Assembly: GCA_015485525.1 (NCBI GenBank)
Contig: WFTM01000403.1
Span: forward strand, 1-34,248
Reading direction: 5' to 3'
Origin: Candidatus Zhuqueibacterota bacterium
GTDB lineage: Bacteria > Zhuqueibacterota > Zhuqueibacteria > Zhuqueibacterales > Geothermadaptataceae
DNA: 34,248 nucleotides
The notes under the pieces are model-generated. The model made no database searches, had not been told where the DNA came from, and saw only the letters and a program-made list of their open reading frames with translations. The translations under genes were made by a program, and so were the position numbers. Shown in pieces: positions 7,613 through 17,197 of the stretch. The first letter of the stretch is position 1. The number at the start of each line of letters is the position of its first letter.

Positions 7613-8443
7613 ATGTTGACATTCGACGATGTAACTGTTGTGTACAAAAATGTTTCCGGCCAGGCGAAGACTGCAATCGATGGTATTTCTCTGCGTATCC
7701 GGCCCGGGGAGTTCGTTACCATCATGGGGGCAAACGGCTCCGGGAAAACCACTTTCGCACGGCTTTGCAATGGTTTGATTTTCAGCACATCGGGAAGCGT
7801 ATGTGTTGATGACGTCGCTGTCCGGCCGGATGACCCGAAGGCAATCCTGGAAATCCGGCGCAGGGTCGGAATGGTTTTTCAGAATCCGGATCACCAGTTC
7901 GTCTCCACGACTGTGGAGCGGGAGATCGCCTTCGGGCTCGAAAATCTCGGCATGGACCGCGAGGTTATGCGAACGCGGGTTGCTGAAATGCTCGAACGCT
8001 TCGATCTCAAATCTGCACGCATGAAAGCACCGCATCAGCTTTCAGGAGGGCAGAAACAGCGGCTGGCTATTGCCTCGGTTCTGGTGATGCGGCCGCGTTA
8101 TCTTATTTTTGACGAACCCGCCGCAGTCCTCGATATGCGCCATCGCCGTGCGCTGATGCAGGCCATGCTCGATCTTTTTCATCATACCAGCACAAATACT
8201 CCGCACACGCTGATCAATATCACCCAGCATCCGGAAGAGGCATTGTTCAGCAACCGTCTCATCATCCTGCATCAGGGTAAAATCGTTCTCGATGGCCCGC
8301 CGGAAAAACTCCTGCTGCAGGAAGACACCCTCGTCCGCTTTGATATCCGCCCGCCTGTTGAATTTTCTGCTTTTATCCGGTTAAAAAAGAATAAATTTCC
8401 GTTAACTTCCGTGGATGAGCTTTTCCTGTCGCCGATATTGTAG
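7613..8443 (+). CDS. ABC transporter ATP-binding protein, ECF/CbiO type
   Basis: A 276-residue nucleotide-binding subunit that would power a membrane transporter from the cytoplasmic face. Walker A is GANGSGKTTF (about 39-48), the Q-loop region FQNPDHQFVSTTVEREIAFG is the form typical of energy-coupling-factor and cobalt/nickel transporters, the signature is LSGGQKQRLAIA, Walker B is YLIFDEPAAVLD, and the switch histidine is in ITQHPEE. Walker B continues into AAVLD where most family members have TAMLD or TSALD, a mild change. No EcfT/CbiQ or substrate-binding membrane gene is present in the window, so its partner is unknown. Its stop is 2 nt before the pilM-pilN start, which suggests co-translation with the pilus genes. 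The ribosome site is weak. Confidence 0.88.
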   Translation: MLTFDDVTVVYKNVSGQAKTAIDGISLRIRPGEFVTIMGANGSGKTTFARLCNGLIFSTSGSVCVDDVAVRPDDPKAILEIRRRVGMVFQNPDHQFVSTTVEREIAFGLENLGMDREVMRTRVAEMLERFDLKSARMKAPHQLSGGQKQRLAIASVLVMRPRYLIFDEPAAVLDMRHRRALMQAMLDLFHHTSTNTPHTLINITQHPEEALFSNRLIILHQGKIVLDGPPEKLLLQEDTLVRFDIRPPVEFSAFIRLKKNKFPLTSVDELFLSPIL

Positions 8444-8445
8444 GC

Positions 8446-10617
8446 ATGGAAAAAGAACATTCAGAACGCCTCGAGGACATCCGTTTTCTTCTCGAGCAGC
8501 GCAGGCAAACGTCCGATGAGGAAGGGCACTATTACGATCTCGAGGGCGTTTTTGCTTTTTTACAGAAGCCGGAAAGCGCTGACTCTCCTGCAGGAGGTAC
8601 AGGAGAGACGGAAGACGAGCTGAACGAGGCTGATCAGGATATTATCATCGAATTCTCTTCTGACGCCCTGGTGCCGGCCCCGGGTTTTTCTGCCGACCTG
8701 CCTGGTATGCAGGTCGCTGAGGAGCCTGCTGACGATGCTGGTGACACAGTTGAGCATGAGCAGTCCCCTGCGTTCGAACCGCAGACTGAGTACTCATTTT
8801 CAACCGCAGATGACCCAGATAGTGTTGACGAGTCGCGGCAACACGAACCTCAGCAGGCAGACCCGGCTACGAAGGAACAGCCGCCTGTGCAGGAATCTGC
8901 GGCCAGCGCCTCAGTGACTGCTGCCATGGGAATTTTGCTGCAACAGCAGTTGTCTGCCGGCATCGATGTGGGCAGTGCGTTCTTGAAGTATATCGGTTTG
9001 CGCAGTGCGGCAAGCGGTGTTCTGCAGTTGCAAAGCGCTGTCATCGATCCTTTGCACAACATCGAGGAAGTCGAAGACGGTCAGGAGAAAATCAGCAGAA
9101 AGCTGAAACATGTCGCCACACGTCTGCGCGGCCGTTTCAAGAGTACGGACTGGGTGGTCGGTGCTGTTTCCGGACTGGAAGTGATCTATAAACGCATCGC
9201 GCTGCCGAAAATGTCGAAAAAAGAGCTGCGCGAGGCTGTTCCCTGGGCTGCGCGTAAGGATTTGCCTTTTGAAGTCGAAGATGCGGCGCTGGACTTTCAG
9301 ATACTTGGCAACACCCGCGAAGGCAAGGTCGAGAAGATCGAGATAGCCACATTGGCGACACCGCGGCAGGTGGTCGATGATCATCTTGCTCTGTACCATG
9401 AGCTCGGTGTGATTCCCGCTAAAATTACCGGTATCCCTGTTGCGATTCGCAACGTCATTTGCCGCAGTAAGGCGTTGCTGCGCCAGCGTGTGCTGGTCAT
9501 TGAAGTGGGGGCAAAGAGCACGCACATGGTGTTTATCAATCAGGGGCGGCTCGAGTTTCACCGCGAGTTCAGCACCGCTGCCGATGATCTGTTCGAAGCT
9601 TTTTGTAATGGCACCGGCCTTGTGGGAACCCAGGGGGGCTGGGACCGCCGGCAGGCGAGAGAGCTGTTCGACGAGCTCGGCCTGCCCCTTGACACAGACC
9701 CTGATCCGCGCTGGCATGAGAGAAAGATGGAGGATATCGGTGCCAATGTCCGCACCGTCATCGATCGTCTGACCAGCGAGGTGAGACGGTCGGTGGATTA
9801 CTACCGTGACAAGTTCAAGGCAACGGGATTTGATGCCGTCTATCTCAGCGGTGGCGGAGCGAGCGTACGGCATTTGATAGACCATGTCGCTGCTGTGCTG
9901 GATCAGCAGATGGAGGTGCTCAACCCCTTTGAAATTGCGGGCGTGAGAAAATGGCAGGAGAAGCTGCCGGCTGTGGGACAGGCAGCGCATTTTACGGTTG
10001 CTCTCGGTCTTGCTCTGGATAAAAGTGACAGCCTGAACCTTTTGCCGGAGGAGATGAAGGGGGCGCACCGCATCCGCAAAGTGAGGAAGTTTTTGCGCTA
10101 TGCTGCGGCTGCAACAGTGCTCACCCTCGGCATGGTTACGGCGTATTTTACACTGCAACTCAATCGTTTCTCATCCGACCTGCAGCGGTTGCAGCAGGAG
10201 TATCAACGGCTGGTGCCCAAGCAGAAGGAGTACATGGCACTCAAGAAGCGGCTGGAAACTCTGCAGGCAGTAGCTGAAGGCTATCAGTCGGAAATTTTTG
10301 TCAACACCACCGCCAAAACGCATCTGCAGGCGCTCTCCCATCTGGTCAAGAGCAACCTGGCCCTGACATCGATCACCATCGAGCCGGTCGTGCTCAGCGA
10401 GTCTGCGGAGGGTGAAGCCAAGGAAGAGCAGCCCCCGGGCACAGAACGCATCACCATCAGCGGTGTGGCGTTCCCGGACCAGGCACTGGAAGGCGCGCAC
10501 CTGGCCGCCTTTTTGTTAAATCTCGAGCAGTCGGGATATTTTCAGAAAATTCAGATTAAGAACCGGGAAACCCGGGCTGACGGCACCATCCAGTTTGTCG
10601 TGCAATGTTATTATTGA
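8446..10617 (+). CDS. PilM-PilN fusion, type IV pilus inner-membrane assembly protein
   Basis: A single 723-residue protein that joins two normally separate parts of the type IV pilus alignment complex. Residues 1-165 are a charged, acidic, low-complexity extension. Residues about 170-515 are the actin-like PilM domain (GIDVGSAFLKYIGL, VIEVGAKSTHMVF, VYLSGGGASVRHLIDHV, a late NPF). From residue 529, SLNLLPEEMKG matches the short N-terminal peptide by which PilN docks into PilM, here followed by one membrane helix (about 549-571), a coiled coil and a PilN periplasmic fold. The fusion fixes the pair at 1:1 and leaves the docking peptide in place. There is no good ribosome site, and the 2-nt gap from the ABC gene implies coupling. 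An alternative would be a GspL-like protein, but the pilO-P-Q-T neighbours favour the pilus. Confidence 0.9.
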   Translation: MEKEHSERLEDIRFLLEQRRQTSDEEGHYYDLEGVFAFLQKPESADSPAGGTGETEDELNEADQDIIIEFSSDALVPAPGFSADLPGMQVAEEPADDAGDTVEHEQSPAFEPQTEYSFSTADDPDSVDESRQHEPQQADPATKEQPPVQESAASASVTAAMGILLQQQLSAGIDVGSAFLKYIGLRSAASGVLQLQSAVIDPLHNIEEVEDGQEKISRKLKHVATRLRGRFKSTDWVVGAVSGLEVIYKRIALPKMSKKELREAVPWAARKDLPFEVEDAALDFQILGNTREGKVEKIEIATLATPRQVVDDHLALYHELGVIPAKITGIPVAIRNVICRSKALLRQRVLVIEVGAKSTHMVFINQGRLEFHREFSTAADDLFEAFCNGTGLVGTQGGWDRRQARELFDELGLPLDTDPDPRWHERKMEDIGANVRTVIDRLTSEVRRSVDYYRDKFKATGFDAVYLSGGGASVRHLIDHVAAVLDQQMEVLNPFEIAGVRKWQEKLPAVGQAAHFTVALGLALDKSDSLNLLPEEMKGAHRIRKVRKFLRYAAAATVLTLGMVTAYFTLQLNRFSSDLQRLQQEYQRLVPKQKEYMALKKRLETLQAVAEGYQSEIFVNTTAKTHLQALSHLVKSNLALTSITIEPVVLSESAEGEAKEEQPPGTERITISGVAFPDQALEGAHLAAFLLNLEQSGYFQKIQIKNRETRADGTIQFVVQCYY

Positions 10618-10665
10618 AACCAGCCTCTGCGGTACAGCCCGAAAGGCGCATGCGGACGGAATGAT

Positions 10666-11235
10666 ATGAAAAATGCAAAACGCAATATCCTGATTTTCAG
10701 CGGCGTGCTGATTTCTATCAGTGCTTCGTGGTATGCCTGGCTGATCCAGCCGAATCAGGTTCGACTGGAGACATTGCAGAATCAGATCAATACGGTTTTT
10801 CAGCAGGTCGAGGCGGCCACGGCGCAGTTGCAGCAGTTTGATGATTTGCGTCGCCGGATCAGTGTGATGGAAGACAGCGTGGCCCGGCTGGAGCGCCGCT
10901 TGTATCCGCGCGAGAAAATTCCGTCGATACTGAAGCAGATCGCCCGGCTCGGCCGCCGGCATGGCCTGGAGATTTTTGCCCTGTACCCGAAATTCGATGA
11001 GCTGCTGCTGAACCAGTCGGGGAGCGACAACACCTCACTCGCCGTGTTGCCGGTGGAGATACAGCTCGAGGGCGGTTATCGTGCCATCGGCGAGTTTGTC
11101 GGCAAATTGGATCGCCAGCGGTTTTTATTTTCGGTCGTGCGGATGGACCTGGCCATGACACGGGAAAGCTACCCGCGCGTGCGACTTATATTATATGGAA
11201 GGCTTTTCCTGCGCAAGGCCCGACAGGAGGTTTAG
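10666..11235 (+). CDS. pilO: PilO-like type IV pilus alignment protein
   Basis: A 189-residue bitopic inner-membrane protein: short cytoplasmic start, one membrane helix (NILIFSGVLISISASWYAW, about 7-25), a coiled coil (about 35-85) and a small periplasmic ferredoxin-like domain. PilO pairs with PilN and links the inner-membrane platform to PilP and the secretin. The sequence matches the family in the coiled coil followed by a block near LPVEIQLEGGYRAIGEFVGKL, typical of PilO/PilN-type domains. It lies 48 nt after the PilM-PilN fusion and before pilP, the usual order. The ribosome site is weak. The 142-nt gap after it holds nothing I can identify. Confidence 0.85.
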   Translation: MKNAKRNILIFSGVLISISASWYAWLIQPNQVRLETLQNQINTVFQQVEAATAQLQQFDDLRRRISVMEDSVARLERRLYPREKIPSILKQIARLGRRHGLEIFALYPKFDELLLNQSGSDNTSLAVLPVEIQLEGGYRAIGEFVGKLDRQRFLFSVVRMDLAMTRESYPRVRLILYGRLFLRKARQEV

Positions 11236-11377
11236 CCAGAACGAGCAGATTTAATTCTCCTGTCTGCCCTCATGCTGCAGGTTGACGCCTCAGCCAAACT
11301 CAGTTCAGCTTTTTACACCTCGTCCCGGCAGCCCGGAATCTTGTGAGTGATGCTAATTCATGGATAAAGTGGAATAG

Positions 11378-11872
11378 ATGCAGAAACGGGAAAAAATTCT
11401 CGCGGCAATCACCCTGGTGAGCGCCATGCTTTTCGTGTTCAATCAGTTTGTTTGCGCGAAGAAGCCCGAGCCGGCAGTGAACAAAAGCAGCCGGCGGGCG
11501 CCGGCAGTACGCCCGGTCGTCAAGGGTGAGCAGATTTCTGATGCCGAGCTGCGCAAACGCCTGAAAGAATGGAAGCCGGTCGTGAGCTACGAAACGTGGG
11601 GACGGGATCCTTTTGAAGGGGCGCTCAAATTCGAAGCAGAGGACAGCACGGCAGACTCGACAGCAACGTTGAGTCTGACCGGAATCGTCTGGAAAAACAA
11701 AACACCGCTGGCTCTCATCGGGGATTGGATTCTCGGCGTCGGCGATAAGCAGGGTGGTGTCGAAGTGCTGAAAATTTTCCCGGACCGGGTCATCGCCCGC
11801 AGGGGGACGGAGATGTTGACACTGTACCTGCATCAGGATGATAAGAATGAAAGCACGATATCTGGTTTTTAA
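11378..11872 (+). CDS. pilP: PilP-like type IV pilus protein
   Basis: A 164-residue protein with an N-terminal membrane segment (ILAAITLVSAMLFVFNQFV, about 7-25), a flexible basic/proline linker, then a compact beta domain. The linker ends in WGRDPFEG, like the RDPF motif at the start of the PilP/GspC homology-region fold. In characterised systems PilP is a lipoprotein that bridges PilN/O to the secretin. Here the cysteine (FVCAKK) lacks a proper lipobox, so it is more likely held by an uncleaved helix. The gene overlaps the start of pilQ by 26 nt, so translation is probably coupled. Identification rests on position and the RDPF motif, as the family is poorly conserved. Confidence 0.75.
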   Translation: MQKREKILAAITLVSAMLFVFNQFVCAKKPEPAVNKSSRRAPAVRPVVKGEQISDAELRKRLKEWKPVVSYETWGRDPFEGALKFEAEDSTADSTATLSLTGIVWKNKTPLALIGDWILGVGDKQGGVEVLKIFPDRVIARRGTEMLTLYLHQDDKNESTISGF

Positions 11873-13543
11873 ATTTTTGCTGATCACCTCGCTGCATGCT
11901 GCGGACAAGGCGCAGGTACTGGAAATTCGCTATGCCGACCTCGGCAAACGGGAGCGTATCGAAGTTTTATGCTCCCGGCCGGTGCGCTACACCAGCACGA
12001 CAGCACAGGATCCGGATGCGATACTCGTCTATCTGCGCGATGCTGTTTTGCCTGCAGACAGTGTCCGGCTGGTGCCTCCGGCATTGGCGTCCCGTCTCGA
12101 AATCAGGAGCTGGATGGAGCACCCGCCGGTTGTGAAAATCTCCCTGCGTTACGCGGGTGGGGGCAGATATTCCATTTTTACCATCGACGACAGCAACTTG
12201 CTGGTTATCGAAGTGAGCAGGGAGGCGGAGAGGCTGGAGGATGAAAAGCCGGCGACTGAGGCTGTTGATGAAACGCCAAAGCCTTCGGCCCGGGCTTTTT
12301 TCAGAAAATTGAGCAACGGCGCGCGTATCACCGCTGATTTCCGCGATGCGGATATCGCCAACGTGCTGCGCCTGTTTGCTCGGCAGAACTCGCTCAACAT
12401 TGTGGCCAGCGACAGTGTGCGCGGCCGGGTCACTGTGACGCTGCACAACGTCACTCTGGAGCAGGCACTGGAGAGCATCCTGCGTGCGAACGGCTACAAG
12501 TATATCCTCGAAAATGGCATCCTGCTGGTCAAGCCTGCCAATACGTTCAACCTCGATGAGATGGAGACGCGCGTCTATCGCCTCAATTACATCGATGCAC
12601 ATAACCTCAAGCAGGCCGTGGAGGAGCTTATCTCCACGGAGGGGAAGATCAAGGTACTGGCCACGGGCTTTCATAACCGTAAGGACGTGTATGAAGTCAA
12701 TGATCAGGCTCCACCGGAACGCGAAAAACGCTACTGGCAGCGCTCCAGTGTGTTGATCGTCACTGATTTTACTTCCAATCTCAAGGCGATCGACAAGCTC
12801 GTTTCCGAGCTCGATGTTGCTGTGCCGCAGATTATGATCGAAGCCAGGCTGATCGAAGTTTCGCCGCTGGATAACAGCAACATCGGCATCGACTGGACAA
12901 AGGCGCTGAAGCTGGATATCTATGACGCGCAGTTGCTGGAAAGCGGGGGACTGCTGGAGTATTCCTCGCGAACCGAGCTGCCGAACAAAAACCGGACGAT
13001 CCAGTTGGGAACTCTGAACACCAGCCAGTTCGGCGCTGTGATCAATTATCTCAAAGAAAACACGCGCACCCGCCTTGTTTCCAATCCGCGCATCGTGGCC
13101 ATGGATAACGAGCCATCAGACATCTCGGTCGGCACGACCTTCCCGATTCCGCAAATCAACCGTGGTGTCGGCGGCCAGGGCGATATCGTGACCTTTACCT
13201 ACCGCGATGTCAACATTACCCTGCGTGTTATCCCGCACGTGATCAATTCCAACACCATTTCCATGTATGTCAATCCGATCATCGAAGAGGTGACCGGCGA
13301 AGTCACAGTCGAGGGCAACAGCGCGCCGATCACCTCAAAGCGTGAGGTGGATACGGTCGTCAAGGTGCGCGACGGCGATACCATCGTCATCGGTGGCATG
13401 ATCAAAGAAAAGGAAGTCGTGAGTGTGCGCAAGGTCTGGCTGCTGGGGAGTATCCCGCTGCTCGGCCACTTGTTCCGCAACAAGAGCGTGTCGCGCCAGC
13501 AAACCGACCTGCTGATTTTCATCACCCCAAAAATCGTCGTGCA

Positions 13544-13547
<4 letters not shown>
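11847..13547 (+). CDS. pilQ: PilQ, type IV pilus secretin with N-terminal AMIN domain
   Basis: The outer-membrane pore through which the pilus passes. I prefer the start at 11847 over 11838, as AGGA lies 8 nt upstream and the product then begins with a short signal peptide (MKARYLVFKFLLITSLHA). The product is 566 residues. In order: an AMIN domain (about 20-130) that may bind peptidoglycan, a secretin/TonB short N-domain (about 155-230, LNIVASDSVRGRVTVTLHNV), an N1-type domain (about 240-325), and the secretin barrel (about 330-566) with VPQIMIEARLIEVSP, RLVSNPRIVAMDNEPSDI, VRDGDTIVIGGMIKEKE and GSIPLLGHLFRNKS. It overlaps pilP at its start and pilT (ATGA) at its end, so the three genes are tightly coupled. 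No pilotin gene is visible. Confidence 0.94.
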
Positions 13548-14605
<1,058 letters not shown>

Positions 14606-14904
14606 CCTGACACAGAGGGGCTGAGGCGTGCCGGGTCAGTCGTCATGGCGCACGATGAATATTTCTGCTTGCTTTTCTTCCCATCAGGTATAACTTTATC
14701 CCCAACTCTGCCGGAACGGGCTGCAAGGCCCGGGTATGCCTGAGGGAACATGAAGACGTTTTCAGGTTATGCAACTCATCCGGCTGTATTGTATTATCCT
14801 GTCAGTCAGGACGTGATCGAGCATGCCCGCGGGTGCGCTCCAAGCCGGATCGCGATCCTGCAACAGTCCATCTGGATTGCTCAAGTTATCGAAAGGGAAA
14901 TGGA
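14606..14904. other. Gap after pilT with no recognisable element
   Basis: 299 bases without a credible gene. No T-tailed hairpin ends the pil block. The ORF called at 14750 runs antiparallel to known codon patterns and overlaps the signal peptide of the next gene, so I reject it. Confidence 0.5.
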
Positions 14905-16197
14905 ATGCGAACATCAGGACGAATTCTCCTTGCACTGCTTCTCCCCTGTGCTCTCTGGGCACAGACTTCCATCCTCGTGCCTGGCCGCACGGACCAGGGC
15001 GCTTTCATGGGCGGCCTGGGCATGGCGGTCATCGATGATACGACGTTCATCACCATGAATCTGCGTCCCGAGCTGGCTATCGGCAAGTTTGGTATCGGGC
15101 TGGATATTCCGCTGCGCTACAACACGTCCTCCGGCGAAATGCGCGGGCAGGACTGGAATGATGCGTACGACTATTTCCGCGTTATCCGATACGCGCGTTA
15201 CGGCCGCAAGCGCGACAAATTTTATACGCGTGTCGGTGCGCTGGATGCAGCGCGGATCGGGCATGGTTTTATCATGAACTACTATGCCAATCAGATGATC
15301 AATTATGACGAACGCAAGCTCGGCCTTGCCCTTGATGTCGATGCCGGATATTTTGGTTTTGAAAGTATGACCAGCAACCTCGGGCGTGCTGAAATTTTTG
15401 CCGGCCGGGCCTTCTTCCGCCCGATTTACGGCTCCGGGGTGCCAATCCTGCGCAATTTTGCTATCGGCGCGAGTTACGTCAGCGACATCGATCCGGATGG
15501 CAACCGCAGCACCGATGACGGCGTCTCCGAGTACGGCTTCGATGTCGAGCTGCCGCTGGTGAAAACAGGCCTTGTGCAGTTTCTGCTCTATTCTGACTGG
15601 GCGAAGATCAACAAATGGGGCAGTGGATCTGCTGTCGGAGCTGAGCTGTCACTGCGCGGCCTGATGAATCTCTTCAGCTTCACCGTGCAGCTCGAGCGCC
15701 GTTTTCTGCAGGGTCAATTTCTGCCGGCCTATTTCAACTCATTTTATGAACTCGAGCGCTACCGCATCGACGATAACGGTGTCGCCATCCCCAAGGAGTC
15801 CCTGCTCGCGGGCATACCGAAATCCAACGGAACATTTGGGCTGCTCTATGGCCAGGTTTTGAATACGCTGGAAATACTCGGCACTTATGAGCGCCTGGAC
15901 GGCGTGCCGAACAGTGGCATCATGCATATCGAAGCCAAAGTCCCCAATACCGTGCCGAAGATCACCATGCACGCCTCTTACAACCGGATCAATATCGATA
16001 CATTTTCCGATGCCATACGCTTTGATGATAATTCCGTAGCCCGGGCCGGGATTGGTTATAAAATTTATCCCTTCCTCGTGCTGTATATGGATTATATCTG
16101 GACATACCGCTACGATGAGGTGCAGGACCGGTACCGAATCCAGCGCCGGATAGAACCTCAGATCGCCTTTGTCTATCCCTTTGCGATCGTCAAATGA
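14905..16197 (+). CDS. Outer-membrane beta-barrel-like protein of unknown function
   Basis: I do not recognise the family. The likely start is 14905, where AAGGGA lies 7 nt upstream and the protein opens with a signal peptide (MRTSGRILLALLLPCALWA), not 14833 as in the ORF track. The 430-residue product has no further membrane helices. It has many alternating aromatic/hydrophobic strands rich in Tyr, Asp and Arg (YDYFRVIRYARYGRK, LYMDYIWTYRYDEVQ), ending in RIEPQIAFVYPFAIVK, as in outer-membrane barrels. The opening GAFMGGLGMAVIDDTTFITM resembles surface barrels of Bacteroidota-like phyla. It follows pilT but with 299 nt between, so a pilus role is only possible. It may be a porin-like or structural barrel. 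Confidence 0.75.
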   Translation: MRTSGRILLALLLPCALWAQTSILVPGRTDQGAFMGGLGMAVIDDTTFITMNLRPELAIGKFGIGLDIPLRYNTSSGEMRGQDWNDAYDYFRVIRYARYGRKRDKFYTRVGALDAARIGHGFIMNYYANQMINYDERKLGLALDVDAGYFGFESMTSNLGRAEIFAGRAFFRPIYGSGVPILRNFAIGASYVSDIDPDGNRSTDDGVSEYGFDVELPLVKTGLVQFLLYSDWAKINKWGSGSAVGAELSLRGLMNLFSFTVQLERRFLQGQFLPAYFNSFYELERYRIDDNGVAIPKESLLAGIPKSNGTFGLLYGQVLNTLEILGTYERLDGVPNSGIMHIEAKVPNTVPKITMHASYNRINIDTFSDAIRFDDNSVARAGIGYKIYPFLVLYMDYIWTYRYDEVQDRYRIQRRIEPQIAFVYPFAIVK

Positions 16198-16308
16198 GTG
16201 AGGCACCCGGTATTCAGGCTGAGGCTTTGAGCAACCGGTTGATGATCTGGCCTTCGTGCTCCGGGTACCGGGTGTATGAATTTTCCAGGTTAAATTTCCA
16301 GGGGGAGT

Positions 16309-16992
16309 ATGCCGTTTCCTCTCGCTCATCAGCTTGGCAGTCTGTTTTATCCGGCAGACTGCCTGCTGTGCCATGCTTCGCAAAAAGACCTGCGTCACTG
16401 GGTGTGTGAGCCATGCTATGCCGGGCTGTGTGCTTTGCCGCTGGCCGGGCAAAGGGATATCCGGCTTGGGAACAGCCGGGTCATGCCTGTTTTCAGCCGC
16501 TGGTTTTATGATGAGACAGTGCAGGAGCTGATCCATGCTTTGAAATACGCCAGGCACTTTTCTCTTGCCGCCCAGCTGGGCGAAGAACTCACCCGCGGGC
16601 TTGAACAGGCCGGATGGGATATGCAGGGCTGCATCCTGGTACCGGTACCGTTGCATAAGCGCAGGCTGGAAGAACGCGGTTTCAATCAGAGTGAGAAACT
16701 CGCAAGGGCAATTGCCAAGGCAACAGACGCGCGGCTGAAGGTTGTGCCGCTGGTCCGCCGCGTGCGTTACACCCAGTCGCAGACGCAACTGAGCAGTGAA
16801 CAGCGGCAGCAGAATGTTGCCGGTGCGTTTGCTCTCAGCCGCATGCGGAAAAGGCATGTGGCGGGTGCGCGCCTCATGCTTGTCGATGATGTGCTGACAA
16901 CCGGGGCAACGCTGCAGGCATGTGCGCACATACTGCTCGCAGGCGGCGCTGCAGAAGTCCGGGCCATCACTATGGCCAGAGTGCATGCCTGA
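16309..16992 (+). CDS. ComF-family phosphoribosyltransferase-like protein
   Basis: A 227-residue cytoplasmic protein of the ComFC/GntX group, linked to DNA uptake (competence) in several bacteria, though the chemistry is not established. The N-terminus has paired cysteines (CLLC, CEPC) forming a likely zinc site. The middle shows ALKYARHFSLAAQLG and VPVPLHKRRLEERGFNQSEKLA, the family hallmark, and the C-terminus carries the PRPP-binding loop MLVDDVLTTGATL. It is the usual length. The ribosome site AGGGGGAG sits very near the ATG, so initiation may be inefficient. Proximity to the pilus block fits a link between type IV pili and DNA uptake, but comEA/comEC are not in view. Confidence 0.9.
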   Translation: MPFPLAHQLGSLFYPADCLLCHASQKDLRHWVCEPCYAGLCALPLAGQRDIRLGNSRVMPVFSRWFYDETVQELIHALKYARHFSLAAQLGEELTRGLEQAGWDMQGCILVPVPLHKRRLEERGFNQSEKLARAIAKATDARLKVVPLVRRVRYTQSQTQLSSEQRQQNVAGAFALSRMRKRHVAGARLMLVDDVLTTGATLQACAHILLAGGAAEVRAITMARVHA

Positions 16993-17050
16993 CGAGCGTT
17001 ACCTGTGCGCAGCTGCATGGGAAAAAAACATCTCAGACCGGGAATTAACC

Positions 17051-17079
17051 TTGACATTTATGGGGTTTTGTGCTATAAT
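17051..17079 (+). promoter_or_regulatory. Near-perfect sigma-70 promoter for the pfk-tpiA-secG operon
   Basis: TTGACA and TATAAT, both exact consensus, are separated by exactly 17 bp, with an upstream TG (extended -10, TGCTATAAT). Transcription would start near 17086 and give a leader of about 110 nt before the GTG start. No operator is obvious. Confidence 0.85.
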
Positions 17080-17197
17080 TCGAATTCTGTTTTATTTCGG
17101 TATTGTGGTTTTTCAGGATAGATGTGAGGTGTGGCTTTTTACACATTGGCCCCCAAACACCTTGCTGTCGGGTTTAAGCAAACAAACGGGATGACTC

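Noticed and set aside
8911-10158. 415-residue ORF antisense to the PilM-PilN fusion
   Set aside because: Shadow frame; the sense gene has clear PilM and PilN motifs along the same stretch.
14750-15058. 102-residue ORF overlapping the start of the barrel gene
   Set aside because: No domain; it overlaps the signal peptide region of the better-supported gene in another frame.
15739-16986. 415-residue ORF antisense to the barrel protein and comF
   Set aside because: Spans two genes on the other strand, with no domain; comF motifs are clear in the sense frame.
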